Shown: positions 44,450 to 53,870, counted from the stretch's first letter. The stretch: DNA of 64,000 bases from Vibrio tubiashii (GCF_028551255.1 NZ_CP117029.1:1674001-1738000); one strand, 5' to 3'. Program-made: numbers and translations. Notes: generated by a model not told the origin, from the letters alone.

Positions 44450-45111
44450 TTTCCGTTGTCTTCCTCTTCAAACACGACATTGTAGTTTTCTGTATACGTA
44501 CATTGTGGCTGTCGGCTACAAGTAAAGAAACGTCGGCCTTTATGTTCGCCCTGACTCGCCGTTTTGATCGTCATTGGGCTACCACAACGCTTACAAAAGC
44601 GAATTTCTTTGTCAGGTTCAATCAAATCGATATGCGCGGCAAGAAGGCGACGTAAACGCCCAACTTGATAACTGTGTTTGATGTTTGCGCCAATCAGAGG
44701 AATGCCGGCAGATTTACTCACATGAATCAGTAACTTTTGCCGATCGACCTTGCCTTTATTAAGCTCTTTTCCATCATCTAGCTCAATCGCGACACGAACT
44801 TCCAGTGTACGAGGGTCACATACTACATAATCATAGTAGCTTTTTGAAATACGATTGTTGGCGATAAACCACTGCTTTTTATCCGTAGCGAGTGGCGTGA
44901 TCACATTGGATAGGTTCACTTTACTCATCACCACGCCGTGCTGACCTACTGCTGTAATCAGTGCGTTATAGAAAGCTGACTCTTGCGCATTAAGCAGCGG
45001 CCCTTTCTTTTTGTAGGTACTATCTTTCAACTCATCTTGCTTGAGATAGCGCTTTTGAATCACAACAAAGAAAATGACCAATATGGCGACGACGATAAAA
45101 ACACTTTCCAT
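44446..45111 (-). CDS. DUF2726 protein with C4 zinc finger
   Basis: A 221-residue protein: one N-terminal membrane helix (VFIVVAILVIFFVVI), then a DUF2726 restriction-endonuclease-like region (LLNAQESAFYNALITAVGQHGVVMSKVNLSNVI, YDYVVCDPRTLEVRVAIELDDGKE). A topoisomerase-type zinc finger follows with four cysteines (CKRCGSP...FFTCSRQPQC). The endonuclease-like fold suggests a nucleic-acid role. Function not established. Confidence 0.82.
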   Translation of the reverse strand: MESVFIVVAILVIFFVVIQKRYLKQDELKDSTYKKKGPLLNAQESAFYNALITAVGQHGVVMSKVNLSNVITPLATDKKQWFIANNRISKSYYDYVVCDPRTLEVRVAIELDDGKELNKGKVDRQKLLIHVSKSAGIPLIGANIKHSYQVGRLRRLLAAHIDLIEPDKEIRFCKRCGSPMTIKTASQGEHKGRRFFTCSRQPQCTYTENYNVVFEEEDNGN

Positions 45112-45183
45112 TGACGTTTGACTAACCTTAAATGAGTTTAATTGTTTGATTATTAGATATTATACGCAGAGGGCAATAAGGCG

Positions 45184-45990
45184 TTAACGTTTTTGAGATG
45201 TCTGATTCGGTAACTCCAGTTTAATCACGACTCTTTGGTCTGGTTTGATCTGCTGGAAGCTCTCACCCCAGTGTTTTCTAACCAATTGATCGATTAAGCC
45301 CGATGCTTTGGCTTTATTTAACGCATTTTGAATCACTGGCTGGTATTTGGCCATGCTAGGTGACAGATAGAATTTGAAATCTCGGTCATAAACAAGTAGC
45401 AACCTTTGCTCAATGGCCAAGTGATTGTTTTGCGCCGCTTCTACGCCAACTTCATTCATCCCTCGTGGAAAATAGTTAACTTCACCATCGTCTGTTAGCT
45501 TATGATACAGCGCACGCCACTCGCCATCTTCTTCATGAACCTTCAATCCGTTGGCTTTCCACACATCGACATCGAACCAGTTGACCCCTAAACCGGCGAC
45601 CAGATTAGCCTGCTTGAGATCCTGAAGTGTGTTGATATTGGTGAGTTTCGATTGCAGCTCTGGAGGTATCAGCATGACCCGCTTTCCGATCAATCCATTG
45701 GTCAAAGGCACATCTATCGCAAGATACTTGCTGTCTCTTTCCGGTGTTGCGAGCAACCATGTCAGGCTTAACTGCCCGCTTTCAACCATTCTTATCACGC
45801 GCTTTTGCGGTATATGCTCACTGGGCACCATGATTTTGACGTCATAGCCATCTCGCGTCAGCGCTTCAAACAACAGCTCATGGTAAAAGTGATGCCCACC
45901 ATCTACCTGCGAAGATAGAGTTAAGGTAATGGATTGCTGGGCAACAGCTTGGCATGCAATAAAAAACAGTAATAAAGCACCAAATCTCAT
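45184..45990 (-). CDS. Periplasmic solute-binding-like protein
   Basis: A 268-residue exported protein with a signal peptide ending near AVAQQ. The mature part is of the type II extracellular solute-binding fold (SQVDGGHHFYHELLFEALTRDGYDVKI; DLKQANLVAGLGVNWFDVDVWKANG; LIDQLVRKHWGESF). No ABC transporter genes are adjacent, so it may act as a sensor rather than in uptake. ATG 45990 has AGGAG overlapping the previous stop, and the gap to the gene at 46000 is nine bases. Confidence 0.75.
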   Translation of the reverse strand: MRFGALLLFFIACQAVAQQSITLTLSSQVDGGHHFYHELLFEALTRDGYDVKIMVPSEHIPQKRVIRMVESGQLSLTWLLATPERDSKYLAIDVPLTNGLIGKRVMLIPPELQSKLTNINTLQDLKQANLVAGLGVNWFDVDVWKANGLKVHEEDGEWRALYHKLTDDGEVNYFPRGMNEVGVEAAQNNHLAIEQRLLLVYDRDFKFYLSPSMAKYQPVIQNALNKAKASGLIDQLVRKHWGESFQQIKPDQRVVIKLELPNQTSQKR

Positions 45991-45999
45991 CAAATCTCC

Positions 46000-46761
46000 T
46001 TATTTGTACTTACCAAGTATTTCCTGATAAACACTCACTTCACCCTCACTCGTGGCCTGCTTGATGGCATCAATGCCCTGCTGAAGCTGCTGAACTAGTC
46101 TACTGTCTGTTTCCAAGTTAAACGCAAAGTAAAGTTCCCCTTCACTCAGTACGTAAACCGCTTCAAAATCTTGCGTATTATAGCCGCCGCGTTTCAACCA
46201 CCATTTGGCAACATTCTCTTCGTATGCCCATAAGTCTATACGATCTTTGACAAACTGGTTGGCGAGTGTTTCAGGTACTGAACTTTCAACCATGGAGTCT
46301 CTTGGAACCCCTAGTTCCAATAGCAGTTGCTCTCCGACATCATCACGAATTACGCCTATGCGGTACTGGGCGAGTGCCATCGGCTGACTAACGTGAATGT
46401 TTTTGCTTTTCTTGGCCAATACAACAATCCGAGTTTCGATGATCGGCCCTGCCCATTGAAATATATGTTCCCTTAGTTGGGTGCGGGTGGTTGAGAAAAG
46501 TACAGTATCGGGCTTAATCAATGCGCTGCGGTAGGCACGTGGCCAAGGCTGCACTTGTATCGATTCTAAAGAGACTTGGCTGTTGGCTTGTTCACTGGCA
46601 GACCTAAGTACATCAATCGCGATGCCTTCAACTCCTTTGCCCTGGTCGTAGTTATAAGGTGGGTATTGCTCGGTAAGATAACTCAGTTCATTTAGCTCTG
46701 TACTTTGCGCCACTTGACCAAGTGAGCTAAAGATGAAAATTAATAATGTTAAAAGTCGCAT
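46000..46761 (-). CDS. Periplasmic amino-acid-type solute-binding protein
   Basis: A 253-residue SBP_bac_3-like protein: signal peptide MRLLTLLIFIFSSLGQVAQS, then YLTEQYPPYNYDQGKGVEGIAIDVLRSASEQANSQVSLESIQVQPWPRAYRSALIKPDTVLFSTTRT, typical of family members that lack a cognate permease. It forms a two-gene unit with the protein downstream. Located between a GGDEF/DUF2726 region and a CitA/DcuS-type system; the ligand is unknown. Confidence 0.8.
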   Translation of the reverse strand: MRLLTLLIFIFSSLGQVAQSTELNELSYLTEQYPPYNYDQGKGVEGIAIDVLRSASEQANSQVSLESIQVQPWPRAYRSALIKPDTVLFSTTRTQLREHIFQWAGPIIETRIVVLAKKSKNIHVSQPMALAQYRIGVIRDDVGEQLLLELGVPRDSMVESSVPETLANQFVKDRIDLWAYEENVAKWWLKRGGYNTQDFEAVYVLSEGELYFAFNLETDSRLVQQLQQGIDAIKQATSEGEVSVYQEILGKYK

Positions 46762-46843
46762 AGGACGACCTCTAGTCAGTTCGTTTATAGCCTATAAACA
46801 AATATAGAGGTCAATCACATTTACATCTAGGTTAATTGATAGT

Positions 46844-47530
46844 TTAGTTACTAGACTTCCGATAGGTTCTTTCAGGACGGCCTACCGTTCCGTAATTTAA
46901 GTCCGCTTCAAGCTCGCCTGTGCTGATTAGGTATTCCAAGTAACGACGGGCTGTCGTGCGGCTAGCACCAATTTGCTCTCCTGCTTCATCTGCGGTCAGG
47001 TTTTGGTTATCGACAAACAGAGCTTTAATCTTTTCCAATGTCACACCATCTATGCCTTTAGGTAGTCGATTCTTAGGTGAATCATTGCTATTCGCCGCTT
47101 GAAGCATTTTATCGACAATACTCTGGTCAAGATCGTTTGCATGGTTTAACTGATGCTTTTGTAATACATACTTTTTTAGTGCCGCTTCTAATCTCGGAAA
47201 GACGACTGGCTTGAGTAAGTAGTCAACGACGCCACCACGCATCGCTTGTTGTAAGGTATCAACATCTCGCGCTGCAGTGATCAAAATGACATCACAACTG
47301 AGATTCTTAGTTCGTAACTCTTGGAGTATTTCTAAACCCGTTCCGTCAGGCAGGTAGACATCTAGTAACAGCAGATCAGGCTGAAGAATATCGAGTTGCA
47401 AGTTTGCCTCAAGCTTCGTTGTCGCTATACCTATCACTTCATAGCCACCGATTTGTTCAAGGTAGCGTTGATGCAATTGGGCGATAGCGAGATCATCTTC
47501 AATGATCATTACGCGAGTTACTGTCGTCAT
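46844..47530 (-). CDS. CitB/DcuR-family response regulator
   Basis: A 228-residue regulator. The receiver has VMIIEDDLAIAQLHQRYLEQI, acceptor Asp in DLLLLDVYLPDGTG and DYLLKPVVFPRLEAAL. The C-terminal helix-turn-helix is of the DpiA/DcuR type (GVTLEKIKALFVDNQNLTADEAGEQIGASRTTARRYLEYLISTGELEAD). The start overlaps the kinase gene by four bases. These systems usually control di- or tricarboxylate uptake; no such transporter is in the window. Confidence 0.85.
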   Translation of the reverse strand: MTTVTRVMIIEDDLAIAQLHQRYLEQIGGYEVIGIATTKLEANLQLDILQPDLLLLDVYLPDGTGLEILQELRTKNLSCDVILITAARDVDTLQQAMRGGVVDYLLKPVVFPRLEAALKKYVLQKHQLNHANDLDQSIVDKMLQAANSNDSPKNRLPKGIDGVTLEKIKALFVDNQNLTADEAGEQIGASRTTARRYLEYLISTGELEADLNYGTVGRPERTYRKSSN

Positions 47531-49146
47531 ATCTGCTCATCCTTAGGTAGATATACTGTCATCCTTGCTCCACAATCTTTGTTATTCATCATCTCAAGCT
47601 CGCCGTGATAACGGGTGGCAAGTTGATTGGTTAAAAATAGTCCGACCCCCCGAGTTGACGAGTCTTTACTCGATACGCCGCGCTCAACTAAAGAGTCTAC
47701 ACTGACGTTGTCCGGTAAGCCGCAACCTTGATCAACCACTTCCAATATTACTTCGTTGCCATAATCACTGATTGAAACTTCAACCAACCTCCGATCCGCA
47801 GGAAACAGAGGGTCTCGTGTGATGGCATCGCGTGTCGCATCAAAAGCGTTATCAATCAAGTTACCTAGAATCGTAACGAGATCTTCAGGGTTAATGCGTT
47901 GCGGCAGAGGTTCAAGACGCGACCCCTCTTCAACTACAAGCTGTAAACCAAGCTCGCGCGCTCGTTCAGTCTTGCCCAATAGCATGCCTGCAATCAGCGG
48001 CTCTTTGATTGTTTCGCGGAGGAACTCAATCAAAGCTTGGTAGTGCGCGGTTTCTTGACCAATTAGGTACTGTACCGCTTCCAGTTCCCCCATTTGCACC
48101 ATACCGCTGATGGTATTGAGTTTATTGCGATGTTCGTGGGTCTGTGAACGCAACATTTCGGCATATTCTTTGGTTTTCGCTAGCTGTTCAGTCAGCTCGG
48201 TTAAATCATCACGGCGGCGGAAACTCGAAACAGCGCCCACCACTTTGCCATCGACAATAATTGGGCTTCGATTGGCAATTAAGCGCTGCTTATTCAAATA
48301 GAGGTTAATATCGTGATCGGTACGCGCAGTTTGAATCACAGTGTGCAAGTCACTGTCAGGCAAAATCTCACTCAATGGACGGTTGATACTTTGCTCTTTA
48401 TTTAAGTTAAGTATCTGGCACGCACTTCGGTTGATTGAGCGCAATTTCCCTTGGTCATCAATAGTAATGATGCCTTCCTTCAGGGTCTCAAGCGTAACAT
48501 CAAGCTCTACGTACAATCGACCAATCTCTTCAGGTTCAAAGCCTAGAATCGCTTTTTGAAAACGGCGTGATGCGTAGCTAGAGACAATGGCGTTAGCGCC
48601 AACAACAATGAAGGCCATCAGAACAAGGAAAATAATGAAGGGCTCAATACGATCTTGCAGGCGATCAATCAGATAACCGACTGAAACCACACCAATAATT
48701 TCGCCCTGCTCATTGAAGACTGCCGTTTTGCCACGAACTGAGTAACCTAGCGAGCCCTCAGCAACGGAGATATAGGCTTCTCCACCCACTAGCGCACGGT
48801 CATTATCCCCACCTTTCATTGGCTTACCAATACGTTCATCTAATGGGTGAACAAGGCGAATACCATCCTTGTCACCGATAACAATAAAGGCCGCACCGAT
48901 TAAATTGGTCAAACTTCGATAGCGCTGCTGACTCTCTTGATCAACGCCATTCTCAATAGCACTAATGACATAGGGAGATTTGGCAAGAAATGAAGCGACA
49001 CCAAGAGCCTGATGCCCCATTTCGTCTTCCTGAGCTTGTTTAATGTAAATAAACCCTGCCGCAACAAGAATCAACAACTCAATCAGACCTGATAGTGTCA
49101 TGATAATCAGCATTCTTTTACGAAAGCTGATACTGCTCCATTTCAT
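47527..49146 (-). CDS. CitA/DcuS-family sensor histidine kinase
   Basis: A 539-residue kinase. Helix 1 (MLIIMTLSGLIELLILVAAGFIYI) and helix 2 (FIIFLVLMAFIVVGANAIV) bracket a periplasmic PDC/CACHE domain. That domain has the carboxylate-sensor wording IRLVHPLDERIGKPMKGGDNDRALVGGEAYISVAEGSLGYSVRGKTAVFNEQGEIIGVVSVGY. A cytoplasmic PAS domain, a phospho-acceptor HEHRNKLNTISGMV and an HATPase (NLIDNAFDAT, GVGLFLTNQL) follow. A dicarboxylate or citrate-like ligand is likely from family knowledge. Confidence 0.85.
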   Translation of the reverse strand: MKWSSISFRKRMLIIMTLSGLIELLILVAAGFIYIKQAQEDEMGHQALGVASFLAKSPYVISAIENGVDQESQQRYRSLTNLIGAAFIVIGDKDGIRLVHPLDERIGKPMKGGDNDRALVGGEAYISVAEGSLGYSVRGKTAVFNEQGEIIGVVSVGYLIDRLQDRIEPFIIFLVLMAFIVVGANAIVSSYASRRFQKAILGFEPEEIGRLYVELDVTLETLKEGIITIDDQGKLRSINRSACQILNLNKEQSINRPLSEILPDSDLHTVIQTARTDHDINLYLNKQRLIANRSPIIVDGKVVGAVSSFRRRDDLTELTEQLAKTKEYAEMLRSQTHEHRNKLNTISGMVQMGELEAVQYLIGQETAHYQALIEFLRETIKEPLIAGMLLGKTERARELGLQLVVEEGSRLEPLPQRINPEDLVTILGNLIDNAFDATRDAITRDPLFPADRRLVEVSISDYGNEVILEVVDQGCGLPDNVSVDSLVERGVSSKDSSTRGVGLFLTNQLATRYHGELEMMNNKDCGARMTVYLPKDEQI

Positions 49147-49496
49147 ACGCTCTCCTTTATACTGTGGCAGAATAACATTCGCCTAACATTCCAACGATCG
49201 ACTGTTGATTAAATTGTGAAGCCTACAAAGTAATTTATTCCTATCGGTTATTAAGCAACCGCCGCTTATTCTGCAATCGATGACATTTAGATCTAGTTAG
49301 AATTTCCACATATAAAACTGGTGGAATAGGTGATTTAGATCACATGATTTTTAGATTATTTTTTATACTAGCCACTCATTAATTTCGTATAATTATTAAG
49401 CACACTGAAATGTGTAGGAACGTTTAAATCGGCTGTCAGTATCCAGATAATTATTAAACTAAACCTATGATGGCCTACTTGTCAGAGGGAAAGACG
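49147..49496. other. Divergent promoter region between the DcuS-like kinase and a small gene
   Basis: AT-rich, with a CRP-like site at 49329-49344 and a -10-like TTTATACTAG to its right. No further gene is seen. Confidence 0.5.
49329..49344. promoter_or_regulatory. CRP-like site
   Basis: GGTGA, six bases, TCACA, differing from the TGTGA-N6-TCACA consensus at one position. It could serve either the kinase/regulator operon (minus) or the small gene at 49497 (plus). Confidence 0.5.
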
Positions 49497-49721
49497 ATGA
49501 AACGGGACGTTTTTGGAATTTGTTTGTCCAAAGGTATGCTGTCAAATAACCTATCGAGCACTTTTACGCATGTAAGGGCTTACCAAAGGTCTGAAGAAAG
49601 CGAGGATGTAACGGTATTACATGCATTCCCGCAAATGTCTGGTCAAGAGTTACTGACCAACATGAAAGAGACAAAAAGACTTTTGTGGCGTGCTGAATTT
49701 ATATGCTCGGGCAACAAATAG
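49497..49721 (+). CDS. Small protein of unknown function
   Basis: A 74-residue frame beginning MKRDVFGICLSKGMLSNNLS. GAGGGA lies seven to eight bases before ATG and a strong terminator follows 18 bases after the stop, so it is probably a real gene. The middle (SEESEDVTVLHAFPQMSGQELLTNMKETKRLLWRAEF) is predicted to be strand then helix. No signal, membrane helix or known domain. Confidence 0.6.
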   Translation: MKRDVFGICLSKGMLSNNLSSTFTHVRAYQRSEESEDVTVLHAFPQMSGQELLTNMKETKRLLWRAEFICSGNK

Positions 49722-49739
49722 TTCTGCTTTAAGTAAACG

Positions 49740-49775
49740 AAGAGGGAAGCTAATTGGCTTCCCTCTTTTTTTTTT
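49740..49775 (+). terminator. Terminator of the 74-residue gene
   Basis: AAGAGGGAAGC, loop TAATTG, GCTTCCCTCTT with nine or more T residues. The T run touches the stop codon of the converging TPR gene. Confidence 0.9.
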
Positions 49776-50943
49776 AACTCGTCGTTTGATCTTTGGCTTC
49801 TCTCAACTGAGTGAGATACTTAATCCAACTCTTAGATTGCGCTGATGGCTCGACATTGTTTGCGCGTTTCGCTTCGATCAAGGCGTTGTCTAGCTGATCC
49901 AACTTGTAAAACGCACGGGTTTTGGCCAAAGCAACATCCGCTTTCCTACCCTTCACCTTTGCCAACACACTGAGCGCAGGACGGTAGTAACCTTGTTGGA
50001 CCATAAGTTGGGCGACATTCCAATGGAATTTAGAATCTAGTTTGGCCGCTAGTTTCCACACATCCAATGCTTTATCCCACTCCTTAGCCAGTTGCCAATA
50101 GGTTGCTTGCTCAGAAAGTAGCTGTACGTCTGTGCCAGCACCATCTAGCTCACTAATCTCAATGGCTGCGCGCTCTGGCACACCACGTTTGGCATAGAGT
50201 TGAGCGAGCATTCGGCGATCACTTTGACTGAGTTCGAGCTTGTTTAGTTTCGCCAATGACAAGGTATCAAGCGCATCACGATCTTTACCTATTCTAAGCT
50301 GCAAGCCAACAAGCTGTCGCCACCAATTTATCTTCTCAGGCTGTAAAGCAATCAGTAACTCCAAAGTCGGAATCGCCTGTTTCCATTTTTTAAGCTGAAG
50401 CTGAGCGCCGAGCTTTAAAGATAACGGCTGAAGCGGGCTCTCTGTGCTAACTTTCAGGTACTCATTTGCAGCAGGGATAACCTTTGACCATTGCTCTAAC
50501 TGATAATGAGACTGCGCGATACGAAGCCAAATATCATCCGCTTTCTGAGTGCTTGGGACGCTCTTTTGCAACACATAGTAGTGCTTTAAAGCGCGCTCAA
50601 ACTGCTGCTCATTGAGATAAAGATCAGCCAGCATTCGCTCAGTAATCCAACCTTGTTCATCTTGAAGCAGACCACTGGTCACCGCTTTCTCTAGCTGCTT
50701 GATTGCCTGTTTAGGCTTACCATCTTGCCAATAAAACACACCAAGCATACGAGCGACGAAAGCTTGATCGTATTCGCGGGAGGTATCTATCTCGCGAAGC
50801 ATAGTTATGGCTTGTTTCACTTGCTCTTCTTGGGCAAGCTCATGTGCTTTTTGTACTCTGGTCGCGGTATATTGGCTTAGCTCCTGTGCAAACGAAGTAC
50901 TGGAAGCCAATATAAGAGAAACCAACAATAATCGTTTAATCAT
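49774..50943 (-). CDS. TPR-repeat protein of the TonB2 cluster
   Basis: A 389-residue periplasmic protein: signal peptide MIKRLLLVSLILASSTSFAQ, then about eight to ten tetratricopeptide-like repeats (for example AFVARMLGVFYWQDGKPKQAIKQLEKAVTSG; RALKHYYVLQKSVPSTQKADDIWLRIAQSHYQLEQW). In V. cholerae and relatives a TPR gene closes the TonB2 operon. The role is probably scaffolding of the energy-transducing complex. It overlaps tonB by four bases. Confidence 0.83.
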   Translation of the reverse strand: MIKRLLLVSLILASSTSFAQELSQYTATRVQKAHELAQEEQVKQAITMLREIDTSREYDQAFVARMLGVFYWQDGKPKQAIKQLEKAVTSGLLQDEQGWITERMLADLYLNEQQFERALKHYYVLQKSVPSTQKADDIWLRIAQSHYQLEQWSKVIPAANEYLKVSTESPLQPLSLKLGAQLQLKKWKQAIPTLELLIALQPEKINWWRQLVGLQLRIGKDRDALDTLSLAKLNKLELSQSDRRMLAQLYAKRGVPERAAIEISELDGAGTDVQLLSEQATYWQLAKEWDKALDVWKLAAKLDSKFHWNVAQLMVQQGYYRPALSVLAKVKGRKADVALAKTRAFYKLDQLDNALIEAKRANNVEPSAQSKSWIKYLTQLREAKDQTTS

Positions 50944-51557
50944 TTCGCTATCTTAAACTCCAGTCTTACGGTTTGACCAAGCTGAGCAATAGCTCCCCCA
51001 TCCACCACTTTTGGTTGATATTTCCATTTCTTCAGTGCTCGAATCGCTTCGCGTTCAAACATCCGCTTAGGATTCGCTTCAACTACTTCGACATCAATCG
51101 GCTTACCCGTTGGGTCGATCGTAAACTTCATGACTACATAGCCCTCTGCGCCCCGTTTCAACGCCTTAGTCGGGTAACGAGGTTCTACACGATACAGTGG
51201 CATCGCCTGCTGATTGACACCAAAGTCACCGAAAGTCGGAGCGCTGATCGCCAGTCCATCGATTGCCGTATCTAAGCCTAGCATTGGTTGAGCAACAGGC
51301 GACACTTGAGTCAACTGAGTATTCGTCTGTGACGTTGGCATCTGCTCTGGCACTTCTGGTGCTTGAGGCTGTTCTGGTACAGAACGTTGGCGTCTTTGAA
51401 CGTCTTGTTCGTTTTCAACCATCACCATATTGAAACTCAGCGCTTCACTCGGTTCAGGCGCACGGCGGTGGCTAATATCGACCATCCACGCCATTAAACT
51501 GAAAATAGCCACAACGCACGATAACGCTATTGGTGTGGCAATGAGCAATCGACCCAC
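50940..51557 (-). CDS. tonB2: Energy transducer TonB2
   Basis: A 205-residue TonB of the short vibrio TonB2 type. It has an N-terminal membrane helix with a histidine-containing exit (FSLMAWMVDISHRRAPEPSE), a short proline/glutamine-rich region instead of a long EP/KP rod (QPQAPEVPEQMPTSQTN), and a C-terminal TonB domain (PLYRVEPRYPTKALKRGAEGYVVMKFTIDPTGKPIDVEVVEANPKRMFEREAIRALKKWKYQPK). The start is GTG overlapping the exbD stop (TAGTG). Confidence 0.92.
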   Translation of the reverse strand: MGRLLIATPIALSCVVAIFSLMAWMVDISHRRAPEPSEALSFNMVMVENEQDVQRRQRSVPEQPQAPEVPEQMPTSQTNTQLTQVSPVAQPMLGLDTAIDGLAISAPTFGDFGVNQQAMPLYRVEPRYPTKALKRGAEGYVVMKFTIDPTGKPIDVEVVEANPKRMFEREAIRALKKWKYQPKVVDGGAIAQLGQTVRLEFKIAK

Positions 51558-51961
51558 TAGATCTTCTCCGCCGCCAAAGCAATGTTTTTCACCCCAGCCC
51601 CTTTTGCTGCATCCATCACCTTCACCACCGTACCACTGTAGGCGTGCTCATCCGCTTGGATGACCAAAGAAGCATCAGGTTTATCAAGCATCAGGTGCTC
51701 CAAGGTCGCTTCCACTCGCTCTACATCGACCATGCGTTTATCAATGTAGATATCGTTTGCTGAGGTTATCGCGACGAAAATACCGGCTTCTTTTTGACTG
51801 ACGACATTTGAAGCAGTTGGTCTGTTCACTTCTACACCAGACTCACGAACAAATGAGCTCGTCACGATGAAGAAGATCAACATAATAAATACGATATCAA
51901 GCATTGAAGTCATATCGACTTGAGCTTCTTCTTGTTTATGATGACGTCGACCGAGTCTCAT
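51557..51961 (-). CDS. exbD2: ExbD2 proton-channel component
   Basis: A 134-residue ExbD/TolR protein with an N-terminal helix containing the functional aspartate (DMTSMLDIVFIMLIFFIVTSSF) and a periplasmic domain ending VMDAAKGAGVKNIALAAEK. I chose ATG 51961 with AAGGAG upstream; a longer frame to 52033 lies inside exbB. The start overlaps the exbB stop (ATGA). Confidence 0.92.
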   Translation of the reverse strand: MRLGRRHHKQEEAQVDMTSMLDIVFIMLIFFIVTSSFVRESGVEVNRPTASNVVSQKEAGIFVAITSANDIYIDKRMVDVERVEATLEHLMLDKPDASLVIQADEHAYSGTVVKVMDAAKGAGVKNIALAAEKI

Positions 51962-52515
51962 CGTTGACTCCTTAATGATTTTTCCAATTTTATTTCTTTC
52001 GTTTGGCACACTTTGACTAATCGCGCGTGACAAAACATACCGGTCAGTGCAGCGACCATACCTGCCATAGTCGGCAAGGTCGCCAAGGAAATACCCGAGG
52101 CCATGAGTTTCGGATCGCTACTGCCTTGATTCGCCATGACATCAAATACCGAAATCATGCCTGTTACCGTACCCAGTAGACCAAGCATTGGGCAGATCGC
52201 CACCAGCACTTTAATCACATTGAGGTTCTGGTTGAGTAGTGAGTGCGCTTCCGACAACCAACCTTCACGGATTGAACGTGCATACCACGAATGCTGATCA
52301 CTACGCTGTTTCCAAGCGTCGACCCACTGGCTACGCTGTTTAGGAAACTGAAACCAAAGAAAAACAATGCGCTCAATGATCAGCAACCAGCAAACCAACA
52401 CCACACCGGATAGCCACCAAAGCACCTGACCACCTTGTTGCATGAAGTCTTGCAACGAAGTCATCCAGTTACTGGTGGCAATCACCTCAGGAAATAGAGC
52501 GAATATCGCTTCCAT
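51958..52515 (-). CDS. exbB2: ExbB2 proton-channel component
   Basis: A 185-residue MotA/TolQ/ExbB protein with three membrane helices (VLWWLSGVVLVCWLLIIERIVFLWF; VLVAICPMLGLLGTVTGMISVFDVMA; GISLATLPTMAGMVAALTGMFCHA). It forms the proton channel with ExbD2 that powers TonB2. The start shares a base with the ttpC stop (TAATG). Confidence 0.92.
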   Translation of the reverse strand: MEAIFALFPEVIATSNWMTSLQDFMQQGGQVLWWLSGVVLVCWLLIIERIVFLWFQFPKQRSQWVDAWKQRSDQHSWYARSIREGWLSEAHSLLNQNLNVIKVLVAICPMLGLLGTVTGMISVFDVMANQGSSDPKLMASGISLATLPTMAGMVAALTGMFCHARLVKVCQTKEIKLEKSLRSQR

Positions 52516-53870
52516 TACGCCGCATTCTCCAAGCTATTCTCGCGAGTTAACGTCTCTTTCTCAGCTTGCTCTGCAACAAGCGCAATACCTTGTTTCTCTA
52601 GAATATTGCGGATACTTTCCGCTTGAGAGCTCAAAATATTGTGAACAAGTAGCAATGGCATAGCCGCAATAAGACCTAGCACTGTGGTCACAAGTGCCAT
52701 AGAAATACCACCCGCCATTACCTTAGGATCGCCGTTACCGAACTGGGTGATCACTTGGAATGTTTCAATCATCCCGGTTACCGTACCCAACAGACCTAGC
52801 ATTGGCGCAAGCGCTGCCAACAACTTAAGCATTGAAAGGCCTTTTTCTAGCCCTGCTTGCTCATCAACCACAGCTTCAAGAAGACGCAATTCCAACGCTT
52901 CAACGGTTTGATTCTTCTCTTTACTGTAAACAGCAAGAACGCGACCAAGTGGGTTATCCGTTGGTGTTTGTGGTGTTTTCAGTTGATTGCGAATCTTTTG
53001 GCGTGCTAATGAAAGGCTAACACCTCGAACCAACGAAATAATCAGACCAATAACCAGCAGCCCGATAATCACTTTACCTACCACGCCGCCTGCTTGGAAT
53101 CTATCCATTAAGCTTGGCGTCAAGGCAAGTTGCTCAAGCATAATGCCACGTGAAGGATCGACAATAAGGTTAGTGCGTTCACCGGCTAATAAGCCCGTCA
53201 GAGACGATGTAGTCGGTCCGTTTTCTGGCTGTTTGATGTAAGCCGCAGCGTCTTGTTTAGCACCGTTCCAATTTAGGTAGCCTTGCTCGCCAACCAAACC
53301 GAATGCACCAAGACGTTGCGCTGTCACATCTTGAGTAAGGCCTTCACCATCGACAAATTTAATTTGCGTAGACTGAACCTGACCTGTCGCCTTAATTTGT
53401 TCTGCTAACGCTGACCACAAACCGGTTAATTGAGGCATAGAAGGTAGCTTGGTTGCAGCAACGATCTCTTTAATAGTATCAGAATGAGTTTGAGCACCCG
53501 CGCCTGTTACTGAGTGAGAAAGCTCAGTTTCAAGCTCTTTTGCATGCTGGCGTACAACGCCAAACACTTCACCTAGGCTACCCGTTTCGAGGCGAAGCTT
53601 TTCTTCAAGTCGCGCTAGTGTATCTTCGTTCTGGCTAAACTGGGCCGCCAGTTGATCGTTTTCTTTCTGTAACGTTTCTCTTTGTTGAATCAGCTGCACT
53701 TTTAGTGCTGCCAGTTCACGCTCGGTTTGCTTAAAGCCTGACTCACGTTGAACGTTATGCTGTTTTTGAACTTTTGCGTCCGCTTTGGCCGGAGAAGCCA
53801 AATCAGCCGCAACGCTATTAAACGAAAGAGCGGTAAATGCAATTAAAGAAGCAATCAGTGTGCGTTTCAT
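52515..53870 (-). CDS. ttpC: TtpC-like ExbB-domain protein of the TonB2 system
   Basis: A 451-residue protein: signal peptide (ending near SVAA), a long periplasmic coiled coil (FKQTERELAALKVQLIQQRETLQKENDQLAAQFSQNEDTLARLEEKL), then a C-terminal ExbB/TolQ domain (MLKLLAALAPMLGLLGTVTGMIETFQVITQFGNGDPKVMAGGISMALVTTVLGLIAAMPLLLVHN). TtpC is a vibrio-specific extra component required for TonB2 function, described in V. anguillarum. It overlaps the genes on both sides. Confidence 0.9.
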   Translation of the reverse strand: MKRTLIASLIAFTALSFNSVAADLASPAKADAKVQKQHNVQRESGFKQTERELAALKVQLIQQRETLQKENDQLAAQFSQNEDTLARLEEKLRLETGSLGEVFGVVRQHAKELETELSHSVTGAGAQTHSDTIKEIVAATKLPSMPQLTGLWSALAEQIKATGQVQSTQIKFVDGEGLTQDVTAQRLGAFGLVGEQGYLNWNGAKQDAAAYIKQPENGPTTSSLTGLLAGERTNLIVDPSRGIMLEQLALTPSLMDRFQAGGVVGKVIIGLLVIGLIISLVRGVSLSLARQKIRNQLKTPQTPTDNPLGRVLAVYSKEKNQTVEALELRLLEAVVDEQAGLEKGLSMLKLLAALAPMLGLLGTVTGMIETFQVITQFGNGDPKVMAGGISMALVTTVLGLIAAMPLLLVHNILSSQAESIRNILEKQGIALVAEQAEKETLTRENSLENAA

